26,221 nucleotides of DNA from CAZONC01 sp964581305 (GCA_964581305.1 CAZONC010000007.1:1-26221); one strand, 5' to 3'. Positions 8,169 to 15,535 are shown, counted from the stretch's first letter. Numbers and translations: made by a program. The notes: generated from the letters alone by a model not told the origin.

Positions 8169-8854
8169 TGGCAATAGAAATTGATTTTATTATTGCAGTT
8201 GGGATATTTCTTATTTTTATAGCAATTTTGTCAATGTATGTAATAAATTATGTATCTAGATATTTGAGTATGGGAAAAAGTTCTGAATTAAAAACTTTGG
8301 CTATAAAAATTTATGAAAGCCTTTTTTCTGATAAAGGATTGCCAGCAAATTGGGAAGAAACTGATAGATTTATTAAAATTGGATTGGCTACAGATTTATA
8401 TAGAATACCTATAGTCGTGCAGGAAGTTGGTGGTATAAGTAGAAATGTTACAATAAATGTAACAATAAATTTTGATCAAGATTGTAGGAAAAAGGCATGG
8501 CAATCAACTGTAAGGGTATATGAAAATGAGGTAGAAGTTCCTGTACAACTTTACAATCAAACGTTTTGCTCTGAAAATTTTTTAAAAAGTGCGGATGTTG
8601 TTTTTAAATTTTCAATTACATCAAATAGCCAAAAAATCTTTTTCATCTATTTTTCACCAGAAAAAAATATTTTACCTTCAGATTATTCGATAGAATTTCC
8701 ATCTACTATTGAAAATCTATCGATAACTATATTGCCAGAAGAGCAGCTAAAAATGATTTCGGTGTCAAAATTGCAAAAATTGAGAAATATTTCATATGAT
8801 GAAATAATACAAAGTTTGGGTAGTGAATTTAATATAGAAATAAGTGATAGATGA
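8168..8854 (+). CDS. Pilin-like single-pass protein, second of the cassette
   Basis: The 228-residue protein has an N-terminal hydrophobic helix (IDFIIAVGIFLIFIAILSMYV, about 5-26) preceded by only four residues, so it lacks a clear KG processing site. The exposed domain has NVT sequons, two Cys about 25 residues apart (QDCRKK, TFCSEN) that could pair, and a segment FFIYFSPEKN. No family is recognised. Its ATG shares a base with the previous stop and its stop overlaps the next start (ATGA), so it is translationally coupled on both sides. Minor pilin-like role is inferred from topology and context. Confidence 0.65.
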   Translation: MAIEIDFIIAVGIFLIFIAILSMYVINYVSRYLSMGKSSELKTLAIKIYESLFSDKGLPANWEETDRFIKIGLATDLYRIPIVVQEVGGISRNVTINVTINFDQDCRKKAWQSTVRVYENEVEVPVQLYNQTFCSENFLKSADVVFKFSITSNSQKIFFIYFSPEKNILPSDYSIEFPSTIENLSITILPEEQLKMISVSKLQKLRNISYDEIIQSLGSEFNIEISDR

Positions 8855-9222
8855 TGTTACGAAGTTTGGAAGCAATAATAGCAATTATAATACTTACTAC
8901 ATTTGTCATAATTTTTTATTCGAGTAGAAATATTTTTCCAGAATTTGAAATTATTAGCCTGAAAATGCGAGCATTCAATGCACTGAGAGTGTTGGATGAA
9001 AAAAATTTACTGAGGCCATATGTTTTGGCCAATAATAGCAATGGACTAAAAAATATATTAGCGAACAATTTTTTGCAGGATGTGAATTTTGAAGTTGCTT
9101 TTTGTGAAATAGAATGTCCAAAACCATCGGTCGAATCGTATAAATTGACATCTGTAAGTTATCTTATCTCAGGAGATATAGGAATTTTTGTACCAAAACA
9201 AATTGTTTTGTTTTTGTGGTAG
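8851..9222 (+). CDS. Short pilin-like single-pass protein, third of the cassette
   Basis: This 123-residue protein starts MMLRSLEAIIAIIILTTFVI, a short basic lead and then a helix carrying an acidic residue near its start (LEAIIAI), reminiscent of the E+5 of type IV pilins. The exposed part is small, with C-E-I-E-C near residue 90-94. Start could be 8851 or the adjacent ATG at 8854; 8851 gives the ATGA overlap with the previous gene. It ends one base before the next ATG. Unknown family; a GspI/J-like or tip pseudopilin is plausible by size and order. Confidence 0.6.
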   Translation: MMLRSLEAIIAIIILTTFVIIFYSSRNIFPEFEIISLKMRAFNALRVLDEKNLLRPYVLANNSNGLKNILANNFLQDVNFEVAFCEIECPKPSVESYKLTSVSYLISGDIGIFVPKQIVLFLW

Positions 9223-9223
9223 T

Positions 9224-9865
9224 ATGGCAAGAAAAAATAAAGGACAAATGTTCATTATAGCAGCAATAATATTTGTGATTGGCTTAGTAGTAATAAAAAA
9301 TAGTTTGACGCTTCACCAATTTTTGGAAAATAAAAGATTTGTTGAATCTGGGTTAGAAAAATTGGAATTTCAAAATATTAAAAAGGAAATAGATAAGGTT
9401 ATCCAAATAAGTTATGATAATAAAGAAAATCTGGTAGAGAATATTAACAATTTCATTTTATTCGCCCGAGATGTTCTTTCTACACATCTTAGCAATTTAA
9501 ATGGAATTTTAATCGAAACAATTCATGATGAGGTTGTTGCAAATAGTGACATGCAAATAAACATAACACTATTGAATCTTATTGGAAATATAGAAATTCT
9601 AAATATCACTTTCAATAATTCAACGCGGTCATTTAGTGATATACAAGAAGGTACAATAATTAATACATACTTTATATTTAATACGAATTCTGACAATAAT
9701 TATACTTTAAATTTTTATTATAAAACATCAACCGAAAATGCTTACGAAAGCCTTGTCATACCTGTAGAGATAGGTAGAAGTAAGTTTGTTGGTTTTTTTG
9801 ATATAAGATTGAATAGCGAAAGAGCAGAATACAGAGATAAATTTATACGAATAGTTTCATGGTAG
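9224..9865 (+). CDS. Pilin-like single-pass protein, fourth of the cassette
   Basis: The 213-residue protein starts MARKNKGQMFIIAAIIFVIG. KGQ plus a hydrophobic helix (about 9-30) again gives a class III-type prepilin site, as in the first cassette member. The exposed domain is Asn-rich with several NIT/NST/NNS/NYT sequons and ends ERAEYRDKFIRIVSW. I chose ATG 9224, one base after the previous stop, over an in-frame ATG at 9188 that would overlap the previous gene by 35 nt and put 12 odd residues ahead of the signal. It is 6 nt upstream of the phosphoesterase gene, which may be co-transcribed. Confidence 0.65.
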   Translation: MARKNKGQMFIIAAIIFVIGLVVIKNSLTLHQFLENKRFVESGLEKLEFQNIKKEIDKVIQISYDNKENLVENINNFILFARDVLSTHLSNLNGILIETIHDEVVANSDMQINITLLNLIGNIEILNITFNNSTRSFSDIQEGTIINTYFIFNTNSDNNYTLNFYYKTSTENAYESLVIPVEIGRSKFVGFFDIRLNSERAEYRDKFIRIVSW

Positions 9866-9871
9866 AATAAA

Positions 9872-10630
9872 ATGGCTGTTCGTTTAATTTCAAACATGCC
9901 AGCAGTTTTTATTACCGATAAAAAAATTTTGGTTATTGCGGATTTACATATTGGTCTTGAAAAAGAACTTTATGAAAAAGGAATAGTGATTCGGCCGCAA
10001 GCAGAAATATTTAAGCAAAAAATAGATGAGCTAATTAAAATGACAAATGCAAAAATATTAGTAATACTAGGTGATATAAAACACGAAGTACCTGGCATAA
10101 GTTATAGGGAAGAAAAAGAAATACCTAAACTATTCGACTATCTCGCTAAAAAAATCAAAGTTATTTGTTGCAAAGGAAATCACGATACATATTTAAATAA
10201 AATATTACCAAAAAATGTAAAAATTACTTCTTCAAAAGGATTGCGCATAGGAAAATACGGTTTTTTTCATGGGCATGCCTGGCCATCGAAAAAACTTATG
10301 CTTTGCGATTATCTTCTTATGGCACACATTCATCCAGTTATTGAATTTAAAGATAAATTTGGTTACAAAATTATAGAGCAAGTTTGGATAAAAGGTAATC
10401 TAAATAAAAGTGCTATTAAACAAAAATACAAAATTGAGAAAACTGGAAAATTACAATTGATTATTGTCCCTAGTTTTAATAAACTAGTAGGTGGTGCGGT
10501 GCTTAATAGCGAGCTAAAAAATGAGCTAATTGGTCCTATTCTCTCAAAAAATTTCTTCAACATCGATAAATCTAAAGCCTATTTACTCGATGGTACTTTT
10601 CTTGGAAAAATTGAAATATTAAAGTTTTAG
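9872..10630 (+). CDS. Calcineurin-like metallophosphoesterase, PdeM/COG1407-like
   Basis: The 252-residue protein shows the two-metal phosphoesterase signature in order: IADLHIG (about 20-26), VILGDIKHE (about 68-76), CKGNHDTY (about 105-112), FFHGHAW (about 130-136) and MAHIHP (about 149-154). The LHIGLEKELYEKGI opening is characteristic of the family called PdeM in bacteria, where it is linked to a DNA ligase and repair helicase; archaeal relatives are often near Lhr-type helicases. No helicase or ligase is visible here. The residues after about 165 have no recognised motif but remain in the family's length range. Substrate is unknown. It follows the pilin-like cassette by 6 nt, probably read-through rather than functional linkage. 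Confidence 0.85.
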   Translation: MAVRLISNMPAVFITDKKILVIADLHIGLEKELYEKGIVIRPQAEIFKQKIDELIKMTNAKILVILGDIKHEVPGISYREEKEIPKLFDYLAKKIKVICCKGNHDTYLNKILPKNVKITSSKGLRIGKYGFFHGHAWPSKKLMLCDYLLMAHIHPVIEFKDKFGYKIIEQVWIKGNLNKSAIKQKYKIEKTGKLQLIIVPSFNKLVGGAVLNSELKNELIGPILSKNFFNIDKSKAYLLDGTFLGKIEILKF

Positions 10631-10683
10631 TTTCTTACTTTTGCCATTGCCGTTGAATTAAACCGAAAGACTTAAGTAATTTT

Positions 10684-11793
10684 CTATTCACCAACAATAG
10701 TTTTTTTTACCATCGTTTGATTATAAATTTCTTTAATTTTTTCTATTCTTGCTTGAACTGTTGCATTCAATTCCTCACCAAATCTTTCTCTCCATTCTAT
10801 TCTATTGGTTATTTCCCACTTTGCGCCGCAGGCACATCTCCTTTCTTTGCATATAGGTGTGTCAAAACCAATTATCCTCGGACATACCAGAGCTCTGCAA
10901 TCTGCATCAGTACTGCAGTTATATTTTCGCATTTCATTTTGCGCTTGTTCGATCCTTGCGCTTAATTTTTCCACACATTTTTCATGCCCATGCATAGAAA
11001 CATTTATTGCATGCGCTACGGCCAACTTAGCATCATCACTTACTTTTTCATAAACATTTCCAAGTGTTTCTATATGTTTATATGTCATAGAGCAAATAAG
11101 CTCAGCATAAGGTTGGATAGAGATGTTGAAAAAGGGTAGTGCTGTTATATTCTGTTTTTCTATCATTTCCTCAGTTTTATTTAAAAATACTTGATATACT
11201 TGAATTCTTCTTTGAGCTGGTTCAGTTTTATTTATTTCAAAAAGTCTTTCACTCTTTTCCATTTCTTTTTCAGTAAAATTTAACATAATTTTTGCAGCTC
11301 TTCCAGGCTCAAGTTGTGCAGCCATTTCAAGTGCAGTTAAACACTTTTCTAAAGAAAAATTAATTGCTTTTTCGATTGCCGGTTTAGCCTGTAGTGGTAC
11401 TTTCTCTATCACATTTTGTAAAACATCTATATGATTATAACTTTTATTTATTGCTTTTTCTATGGCGGCTGTTCTGTTTACCTTGGCTAAGAAACTTTCA
11501 CTTTTATTTAGATTCTCATAATACTCCATTACCAGATTTTCCACATATGCAGTTTTATTGGCTTTAGCCATTGCTATAGCTTCTGCCAGCCTTTTTTCAG
11601 CGAGATACATGTATCTATTTGCTTTTGCTTCATCCCCAAAAGTAAAAAATGTGATTATACTTTCCAATCTTTTTGCGATTCCATATAAAAAGCTATCAGG
11701 CATTATACTTGGTTTGGGTAATTCCTCTTGAGCTATCACAGCACCAGCTAAAAATATCAATGTCAATGCTGAAAAAAGCAGCAATTTTTTCAT
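10684..11793 (-). CDS. Secreted DUF5667-type protein with many N-glycosylation sequons
   Basis: The 369-residue protein has a signal peptide (MKKLLLFSALTLIFLAGAVIA, cut before QEELP). SIMPDSFLYGIAKRLESIITFFTFGDEAK follows, typical of DUF5667 (PDSxxYxxKRxxE...FxxxxEAKAxxxLxxAERRLAEA). The rest is long helices, probably a helical bundle. I count 14 N-x-S/T sequons (for example NKT, NRT, NFT, NIT, NVS, NCS). Near the C-terminus there is a six-Cys cluster: CSTDADCRALVCP, then a C-5-C-x-C pattern (PICKERRCACG). It is predicted to be secreted or surface-attached and glycosylated. It begins 3 nt after the infB stop, in the same operon. Function is unknown. Confidence 0.75.
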   Translation of the reverse strand: MKKLLLFSALTLIFLAGAVIAQEELPKPSIMPDSFLYGIAKRLESIITFFTFGDEAKANRYMYLAEKRLAEAIAMAKANKTAYVENLVMEYYENLNKSESFLAKVNRTAAIEKAINKSYNHIDVLQNVIEKVPLQAKPAIEKAINFSLEKCLTALEMAAQLEPGRAAKIMLNFTEKEMEKSERLFEINKTEPAQRRIQVYQVFLNKTEEMIEKQNITALPFFNISIQPYAELICSMTYKHIETLGNVYEKVSDDAKLAVAHAINVSMHGHEKCVEKLSARIEQAQNEMRKYNCSTDADCRALVCPRIIGFDTPICKERRCACGAKWEITNRIEWRERFGEELNATVQARIEKIKEIYNQTMVKKTIVGE

Positions 11794-11796
11794 ATG

Positions 11797-13518
11797 CTAT
11801 ATTTGCAGCTCGTTAATTAAATCTTTTTCGCTCTCAGTTAATCTATCGTAAAGTGATTTTAAAATTTTTTTATCCTCATTGCTTAGAAATGATGTTAAAA
11901 TATCACCTTCGAATATAGTCTTTCCTATAATAGGTTCATCCATACTTATTGCAACCCTTTCACCTTTTTGTGCTTCTTTCAATCTTTGCCCTTCTCTTTG
12001 TATTTCTTTAACTCGACCTATAATTTTTCCCTCTTTCATTAATTCAACTCCAGGCTTCAGCAAGCCTTTAAGTACTTCAATGCCAAAAATAGCAGGTTTT
12101 GAATGGCGAAAAACAAATCCTTTTAAAATTTTTACTTGACATGGATGTGAAACTTTTTCTAGTAACTCTTGAATTTCTTTTTCCGTTTTTTCAACAACCC
12201 ATTTTTTGTAATCTTCGATTAAACGGTAAATAACATCGCTCTCAAAAATTGCTACCCCAGTATCTTTAGCAAGTGTTCGCGCCTCCTCAACCACTTTTGT
12301 ATTAAATGCTAGCACAGCTCTTCTTAAATTATCTTTCACAGTTTGAAGCTCAACAATATCCTGTCTATTTACACTACCAACTTCTGCTTTTCGTATAGGA
12401 ATGTTTTCATTGGAAACAAGTTTTATTAGTGCTTCCAAAGCACCAAGTGTATCAGTTTTTAAAATAACACCATCTATATCCTTTTTAAATTCAATTTCTT
12501 CAATTTCTTTTTGCACAATTTTTTTTGCCTCTTCAACTTTATTTTTGCTTTTAACAAAAACCACTGGAGAGCCAGCAACCACATTTTCAAGATTGGGTGC
12601 AGAAATTTTTATTCCAGCTGCAGCCATTACCTCATCTACAGGCTCAAACTTTTTTTCAACTCGCAGTTCTTTTAGTGGTTGTGGTCGAAGTAGTGCCTTA
12701 ACTTTTGTAACTATAGGTTCTTTTCCACCAATTACCATATAATCGCCACGTTTAACTTTTCCATCATACAAAATTACATCAACTGTTACACCAAGTCCAT
12801 GAACTTCTTTTACTTCTAATATGCTCCCTTTTGCAATTTCTGAAATCTTTAATCTTTCTTTTAGAAATTGCTGTGCTAGACCCGCGAGAATCATAAGAAG
12901 TTCCGGAATCCCTTCTCCAGTATAACCAGAGCAAGGAACAATTGCAACCTGTTTTCGAAAATCCTCTATTCTATCAAATCTTTCTGAATTAAATTTTCTT
13001 TCATTAAGCTGTGCAACAAGCTGATAAACTCTTTTTTCCACTTCATTGCGAACATCTTCTCTTTGTTTAGCTATACTTTCTATAAAAGGTGCATTTGGAA
13101 TTGGTATCCAGCCAGGAATTTTATCAATTTTTGTTGCTGCTATAACAAAAGGGACCTTAAATTGTTTTAAAATATTTAGACTTTCGTCTGTTTGCTCTTT
13201 AAACCCTTCAATTACATCAATAACAAGAATTGCTATATCACTTATCGATCCGCCACGCCGTCGCATACTCATAAATGCCATATGACCCGGTGTATCGATA
13301 AAAAGTAGCCCTGGTATTTCAAGTTTGATTTTAAATTTTTCAAGCAAACTACCACATATTCGTTCAATAACAGTTAGAGGAACATAACTTGCACCAACTG
13401 CTTGTGTGATCTCCCCTGCTTCAGCTTTAGCTACAGCCGTTCCTCTAATTCTATCTAGTAGAGTTGTTTTACCATGATCTATATGTCCAACAGTAACTAT
13501 TATTGGCGATCTTATCAT
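11797..13518 (-). CDS. infB: Translation initiation factor aIF5B (IF2-like GTPase)
   Basis: aIF5B promotes ribosomal subunit joining and initiator tRNA placement. The 573-residue protein has GHIDHGKTTLLD (G1, residues 11-22), ITQAVGASYVP (G2), FIDTPGHMAF (G3, catalytic His kept), AATKIDKIPGW (G4) and PCSGYTGEGIPELL (G5), then beta-barrel domain II (about 230-340), domain III and domain IV to the C-terminus. Two positions differ from the usual archaeal pattern: G4 is TKID rather than NKID, and G2 has ITQAVGA rather than ITQHIGA. Thr at G4 is tolerated in some other GTPases (SRP family). Start at 13518 gives the usual short N-terminus. It heads a minus-strand operon with the DUF5667 gene. Confidence 0.97.
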   Translation of the reverse strand: MIRSPIIVTVGHIDHGKTTLLDRIRGTAVAKAEAGEITQAVGASYVPLTVIERICGSLLEKFKIKLEIPGLLFIDTPGHMAFMSMRRRGGSISDIAILVIDVIEGFKEQTDESLNILKQFKVPFVIAATKIDKIPGWIPIPNAPFIESIAKQREDVRNEVEKRVYQLVAQLNERKFNSERFDRIEDFRKQVAIVPCSGYTGEGIPELLMILAGLAQQFLKERLKISEIAKGSILEVKEVHGLGVTVDVILYDGKVKRGDYMVIGGKEPIVTKVKALLRPQPLKELRVEKKFEPVDEVMAAAGIKISAPNLENVVAGSPVVFVKSKNKVEEAKKIVQKEIEEIEFKKDIDGVILKTDTLGALEALIKLVSNENIPIRKAEVGSVNRQDIVELQTVKDNLRRAVLAFNTKVVEEARTLAKDTGVAIFESDVIYRLIEDYKKWVVEKTEKEIQELLEKVSHPCQVKILKGFVFRHSKPAIFGIEVLKGLLKPGVELMKEGKIIGRVKEIQREGQRLKEAQKGERVAISMDEPIIGKTIFEGDILTSFLSNEDKKILKSLYDRLTESEKDLINELQI

Positions 13519-13602
13519 TCCTATCCCGCAATATTATTTAAATAAAGTTTTATTTATAAACCGCCAATTAATTAAATAATTTTAAATAAAAGGAGGAGTT
13601 TA
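13519..13602. promoter_or_regulatory. Divergent promoter region and strong Shine-Dalgarno
   Basis: On the minus strand a TTTATTTAAATA element (about 13537-13548) lies about 20-30 nt before the infB start. On the plus strand TTTATAAA (about 13553-13560) would give a start of transcription near 13585. AGGAGGAG (13591-13598) is a near-perfect Shine-Dalgarno 4-5 nt before the ATG at 13603. It is the clearest ribosome binding site in the window; most other genes here have none. Confidence 0.5.
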
Positions 13603-13776
13603 ATGGTATTCGAATATACAAATAGTAAAGGAATTAAATACTATTTACATAAACGTGGTGGTCTTTTGTTTTTCTCTAAAGATCCTAATGGTGCAATAGA
13701 TCTGCCAGAAGGTTTTGAAGTAAAAGAGAATCCACGAACAGGACTACCCATAGTAAAGAAAAAAACAGCCTATTAA
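13603..13776 (+). CDS. 57-residue conserved-looking small protein of unknown function
   Basis: A short gene of 57 residues beginning MVFEYTNSKGIKYYLHKRGG and ending in a basic tail (RTGLPIVKKKTAY). The middle (FFSKDPNGAIDLPEGFEVKENP) contains G, P and D turns typical of a small beta-rich fold. It has a strong Shine-Dalgarno (AGGAGGAG) 4-5 nt before the ATG and its own TATA element, so it is very likely translated. From memory, similar small proteins occur in DPANN genomes, but I cannot verify this and assign no function. It is divergent from infB. Confidence 0.7.
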   Translation: MVFEYTNSKGIKYYLHKRGGLLFFSKDPNGAIDLPEGFEVKENPRTGLPIVKKKTAY

Positions 13777-13923
13777 TTTCGGCAAGTTGTTCGTTATATC
13801 ATTTTTAGTGATGTTGTCGAATTGCCATCATTGGCTAAGACTCTATTGGCATTATTTATTGCGAAGAAACAGCGATACCCTTATTTTAAATATTAATAGT
13901 TGTTAAGTAATTTTTTGAAGAAA

Positions 13924-14085
13924 ATGGATATAGATGCTGAGATCGAGAGATTGAAAGCAAAAAGAATTGAACTTGCAAGCAAAATTAGCTTAACAACGGA
14001 TTTTGAAGAAAAAGAACAACTACAGAAAGATATTGATAGAATCCAAGCACAAATAAGCTTTCTAGAAAAATTAAAGAAAGGCTAG
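13924..14085 (+). CDS. 53-residue predicted coiled-coil protein
   Basis: Starting at ATG 13924 this encodes 53 residues (MDIDAEIERLKAKRIELASK, then ISLTTDFEEKEQLQKDIDRI and a final QAQISFLEKLKKG), almost entirely charged heptads of a short antiparallel coiled coil. TTG codons at 13900 and 13915 are in frame but add only LSNFLKK-like residues; ATG is preferred. No Shine-Dalgarno is clear; a TATTTTAAATATTA stretch (about 13882-13895) may be its promoter. The last 4 nt overlap the stop of the convergent membrane gene. No family is recognised. The preceding gap (13777-13923) holds no gene I can support. Confidence 0.55.
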   Translation: MDIDAEIERLKAKRIELASKISLTTDFEEKEQLQKDIDRIQAQISFLEKLKKG

Positions 14086-14408
14086 AAGAACTTTTTTTCT
14101 TTAAGCCAGTGATGAATTATAGTACCTATAGATACCGAAAATAAATAGATATTTGACATTGCTGTTGAAAGTGCAATTCCTAACCAGCCAATAGTTGAGT
14201 GGTGCAAATTAATTATATTTTTACCAATTTTTAATGAAAGCTTACTAGAAAATTTTTTAGCTATTTTTTGTTTTTTTATATGGAAAATGTCAAGGCCATT
14301 TGGTTTAATAATTATTCTGAGTTTGGGTTTAATCGAACTTATTATGTCTGCTAATATAAATCCGACTACTAAGAATATGTATTGTTGCATGAATATTTGT
14401 TCAATCAT
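14082..14408 (-). CDS. Small two-segment membrane protein with paired His motifs
   Basis: The 108-residue protein has an N-terminal membrane helix (IFLVVGFILADIISSI, about 9-25), a basic middle containing IKKQKIAKKFSSK, then HHSTIGWLGIALST and a second membrane stretch ending GTIIHHWLKEKKF. The HH pairs flanking the second hydrophobic segment (about 70 and 99) are notable and could bind a metal or lie at the membrane face. No family is firmly recognised. A minus-strand TATA-like element lies in 14425-14440. It converges with and overlaps by 4 nt the coiled-coil gene. Confidence 0.55.
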   Translation of the reverse strand: MIEQIFMQQYIFLVVGFILADIISSIKPKLRIIIKPNGLDIFHIKKQKIAKKFSSKLSLKIGKNIINLHHSTIGWLGIALSTAMSNIYLFSVSIGTIIHHWLKEKKFF

Positions 14409-14527
14409 AGTTCTTTAATTAAAATTTTATAATTTATAAATTTACCTGTTTTAATAGTTAACTTTAAATAACTACGATAATAACTTTATTAAGGTGCGAG
14501 AAATGGGTGAACACCTTTGCGGAAAAG
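14409..14527 (+). promoter_or_regulatory. Promoter and leader of the cysteine operon
   Basis: ACTTTAAATA (14461-14470) is a TATA-like box placing transcription start near 14492. AAGGTG (14491-14496) and CACCTT (14512-14517) form a 6-bp inverted repeat with a 15-nt loop. Between them ATG 14503 opens a 10-codon reading frame (MGEHLCGKDE, stop 14533-14535) that contains one Cys codon and overlaps the likely cysteine synthase ATG at 14528. This may be a leader or simply an unused ATG. The left part also serves as promoter for the minus-strand membrane gene. Confidence 0.4.
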
Positions 14528-15481
14528 ATGAATAATTCTTTTACTTATTTTCCTAGAGTTGCATCTAGTGCTCTTGATCTAATTGGTAATACACCATTGG
14601 TTAAAATAAATAAACTTACTGGAAAAAATGATGCAACTATATTTGCAAAACTAGAAATGTTCAACATCGGTGGATCCATAAAAGATAGAATAGCAAAATA
14701 TATGATTGAGTATGCAGAAAAAGAAAATAAACTTAAAAAAGGAAAAATTATAATCGAGCCGACTTCTGGAAATACTGGTATTGGGCTTGCAATTGTTGCG
14801 GCTGTTAAAGGATATAAAATCGCACTCGTAATGCCCGAATCTGTTAGCGAAGAAAGAAAAAGAATTTTAAGAGCATTGGGTGCACAATTAATTCTAACTC
14901 CAAAAGAAAAAGGTACTGATGGTGCAATAGAGTATGCGTACAAAATAGTCAAGAAATATCCAAAAAAATATTTTATGCCAGATCAATTTAACAATCCATA
15001 TAATCCGCTAGCACATTACGAAACCACAGCCAATGAAATTTGGCGCGATACAAATGGTCGTGTTGATATGGTTATAGCTGCAATGGGTACAACTGGGACT
15101 GTAATGGGTGTTGGAAAAAGATTGAAAGAACTAAATCCAAATATAAAAATAGTTGGAGTGGAACCTTATCTTGGTCATAAAATACAGGGAATGAAAAGTT
15201 TAAAGGAATCGTATAGACCAGGAATTTATAATCGACGTTTGATAGATGAAAAAGTTTATATAAAAGACGAAGATGCATTTAAAATGGCAAGGGAGTTAGC
15301 AAGAAAAGAAGGACTATTAGTTGGTATGAGCTCTGGGGCTGTTATGCATGTAGCGATTAAAAAAGCAAAAGAACTGGGGAAAGGAAAAATAATAGTTGCA
15401 ATTTTGCCAGATACGGGTGAAAGATATCTAAGTACAGAGTTATTTGCAAGCTCGGGTGGCAGAACCAGGCTATGCAAATAG
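14528..15481 (+). CDS. cysK: Cysteine synthase (PLP-dependent, CysK/CysM family)
   Basis: Makes cysteine from O-acetylserine or O-phosphoserine and sulfide. Motifs: LDLIGNTPLVKI at the N-terminus, NIGGSIKDR with the PLP lysine (residue 52), EPTSGNTGIGLA (phosphate/substrate loop), AMGTTGTVMGVGKRLKE (PLP phosphate loop), GMSSGA and ILPDTGERYLST. The usual end of the family is just after YLSTELF; here about 12 more residues (ending GRTRLCK) are read from inside the tRNA-Cys gene, and the stop TAG (15479-15481) lies in the tRNA's insertion. I chose ATG 14528; an in-frame GTG at 14507, with GGTG 10 nt before it, would add 7 residues. First gene of the cysteine to Fe-S operon. Donor substrate cannot be told from sequence. 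Confidence 0.93.
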   Translation: MNNSFTYFPRVASSALDLIGNTPLVKINKLTGKNDATIFAKLEMFNIGGSIKDRIAKYMIEYAEKENKLKKGKIIIEPTSGNTGIGLAIVAAVKGYKIALVMPESVSEERKRILRALGAQLILTPKEKGTDGAIEYAYKIVKKYPKKYFMPDQFNNPYNPLAHYETTANEIWRDTNGRVDMVIAAMGTTGTVMGVGKRLKELNPNIKIVGVEPYLGHKIQGMKSLKESYRPGIYNRRLIDEKVYIKDEDAFKMARELARKEGLLVGMSSGAVMHVAIKKAKELGKGKIIVAILPDTGERYLSTELFASSGGRTRLCK

Positions 15482-15535
15482 GTAGCAGAACCGCCTGCAG
15501 AGCGGTGTATGCGGGTTCAAATCCCGCCCCGAGCT
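15450..15535 (+). tRNA. tRNA-Cys (GCA) with a 13-nt insertion, probable non-canonical intron
   Basis: Acceptor GCTCGGG (15450-15456) pairs with CCCGAGC (15528-15534), with discriminator U73 (15535), the Cys identity base. D stem GCA/TGC (15459-15461, 15473-15475) has an 11-nt loop with the conserved GG. Anticodon stem ACCGC/GCGGT (15490-15494, 15502-15506) encloses CTGCAGA, anticodon GCA. T arm is GCGGG-TTCAAAT-CCCGC (15511-15527). CCA is not encoded. The gene is 86 nt; removing 15477-15489 leaves a standard 73-nt tRNA. The extra 13 nt lie between position 26 and the anticodon stem. I could not draw a canonical bulge-helix-bulge by eye. The 5' 32 nt overlap the cysK frame in the sense direction. 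Confidence 0.93.
15455..15492 (+). repeat. Imperfect 12-nt direct repeat spanning the tRNA-Cys insertion
   Basis: GGTGGCAGAACC (15455-15466) recurs as GGTAGCAGAACC (15481-15492), 11 of 12 identical, 26 nt apart. The first copy is acceptor end plus D arm; the second covers most of the insertion and the first bases of the anticodon stem. It suggests the insertion arose by local duplication. Confidence 0.7.

Noticed and set aside
13777..13923. Possible small RNA or tRNA in the gap after the 57-residue gene
   Set aside because: Only a 4-bp GCCA/TGGC hairpin is present; no cloverleaf, no C/D or H/ACA features.
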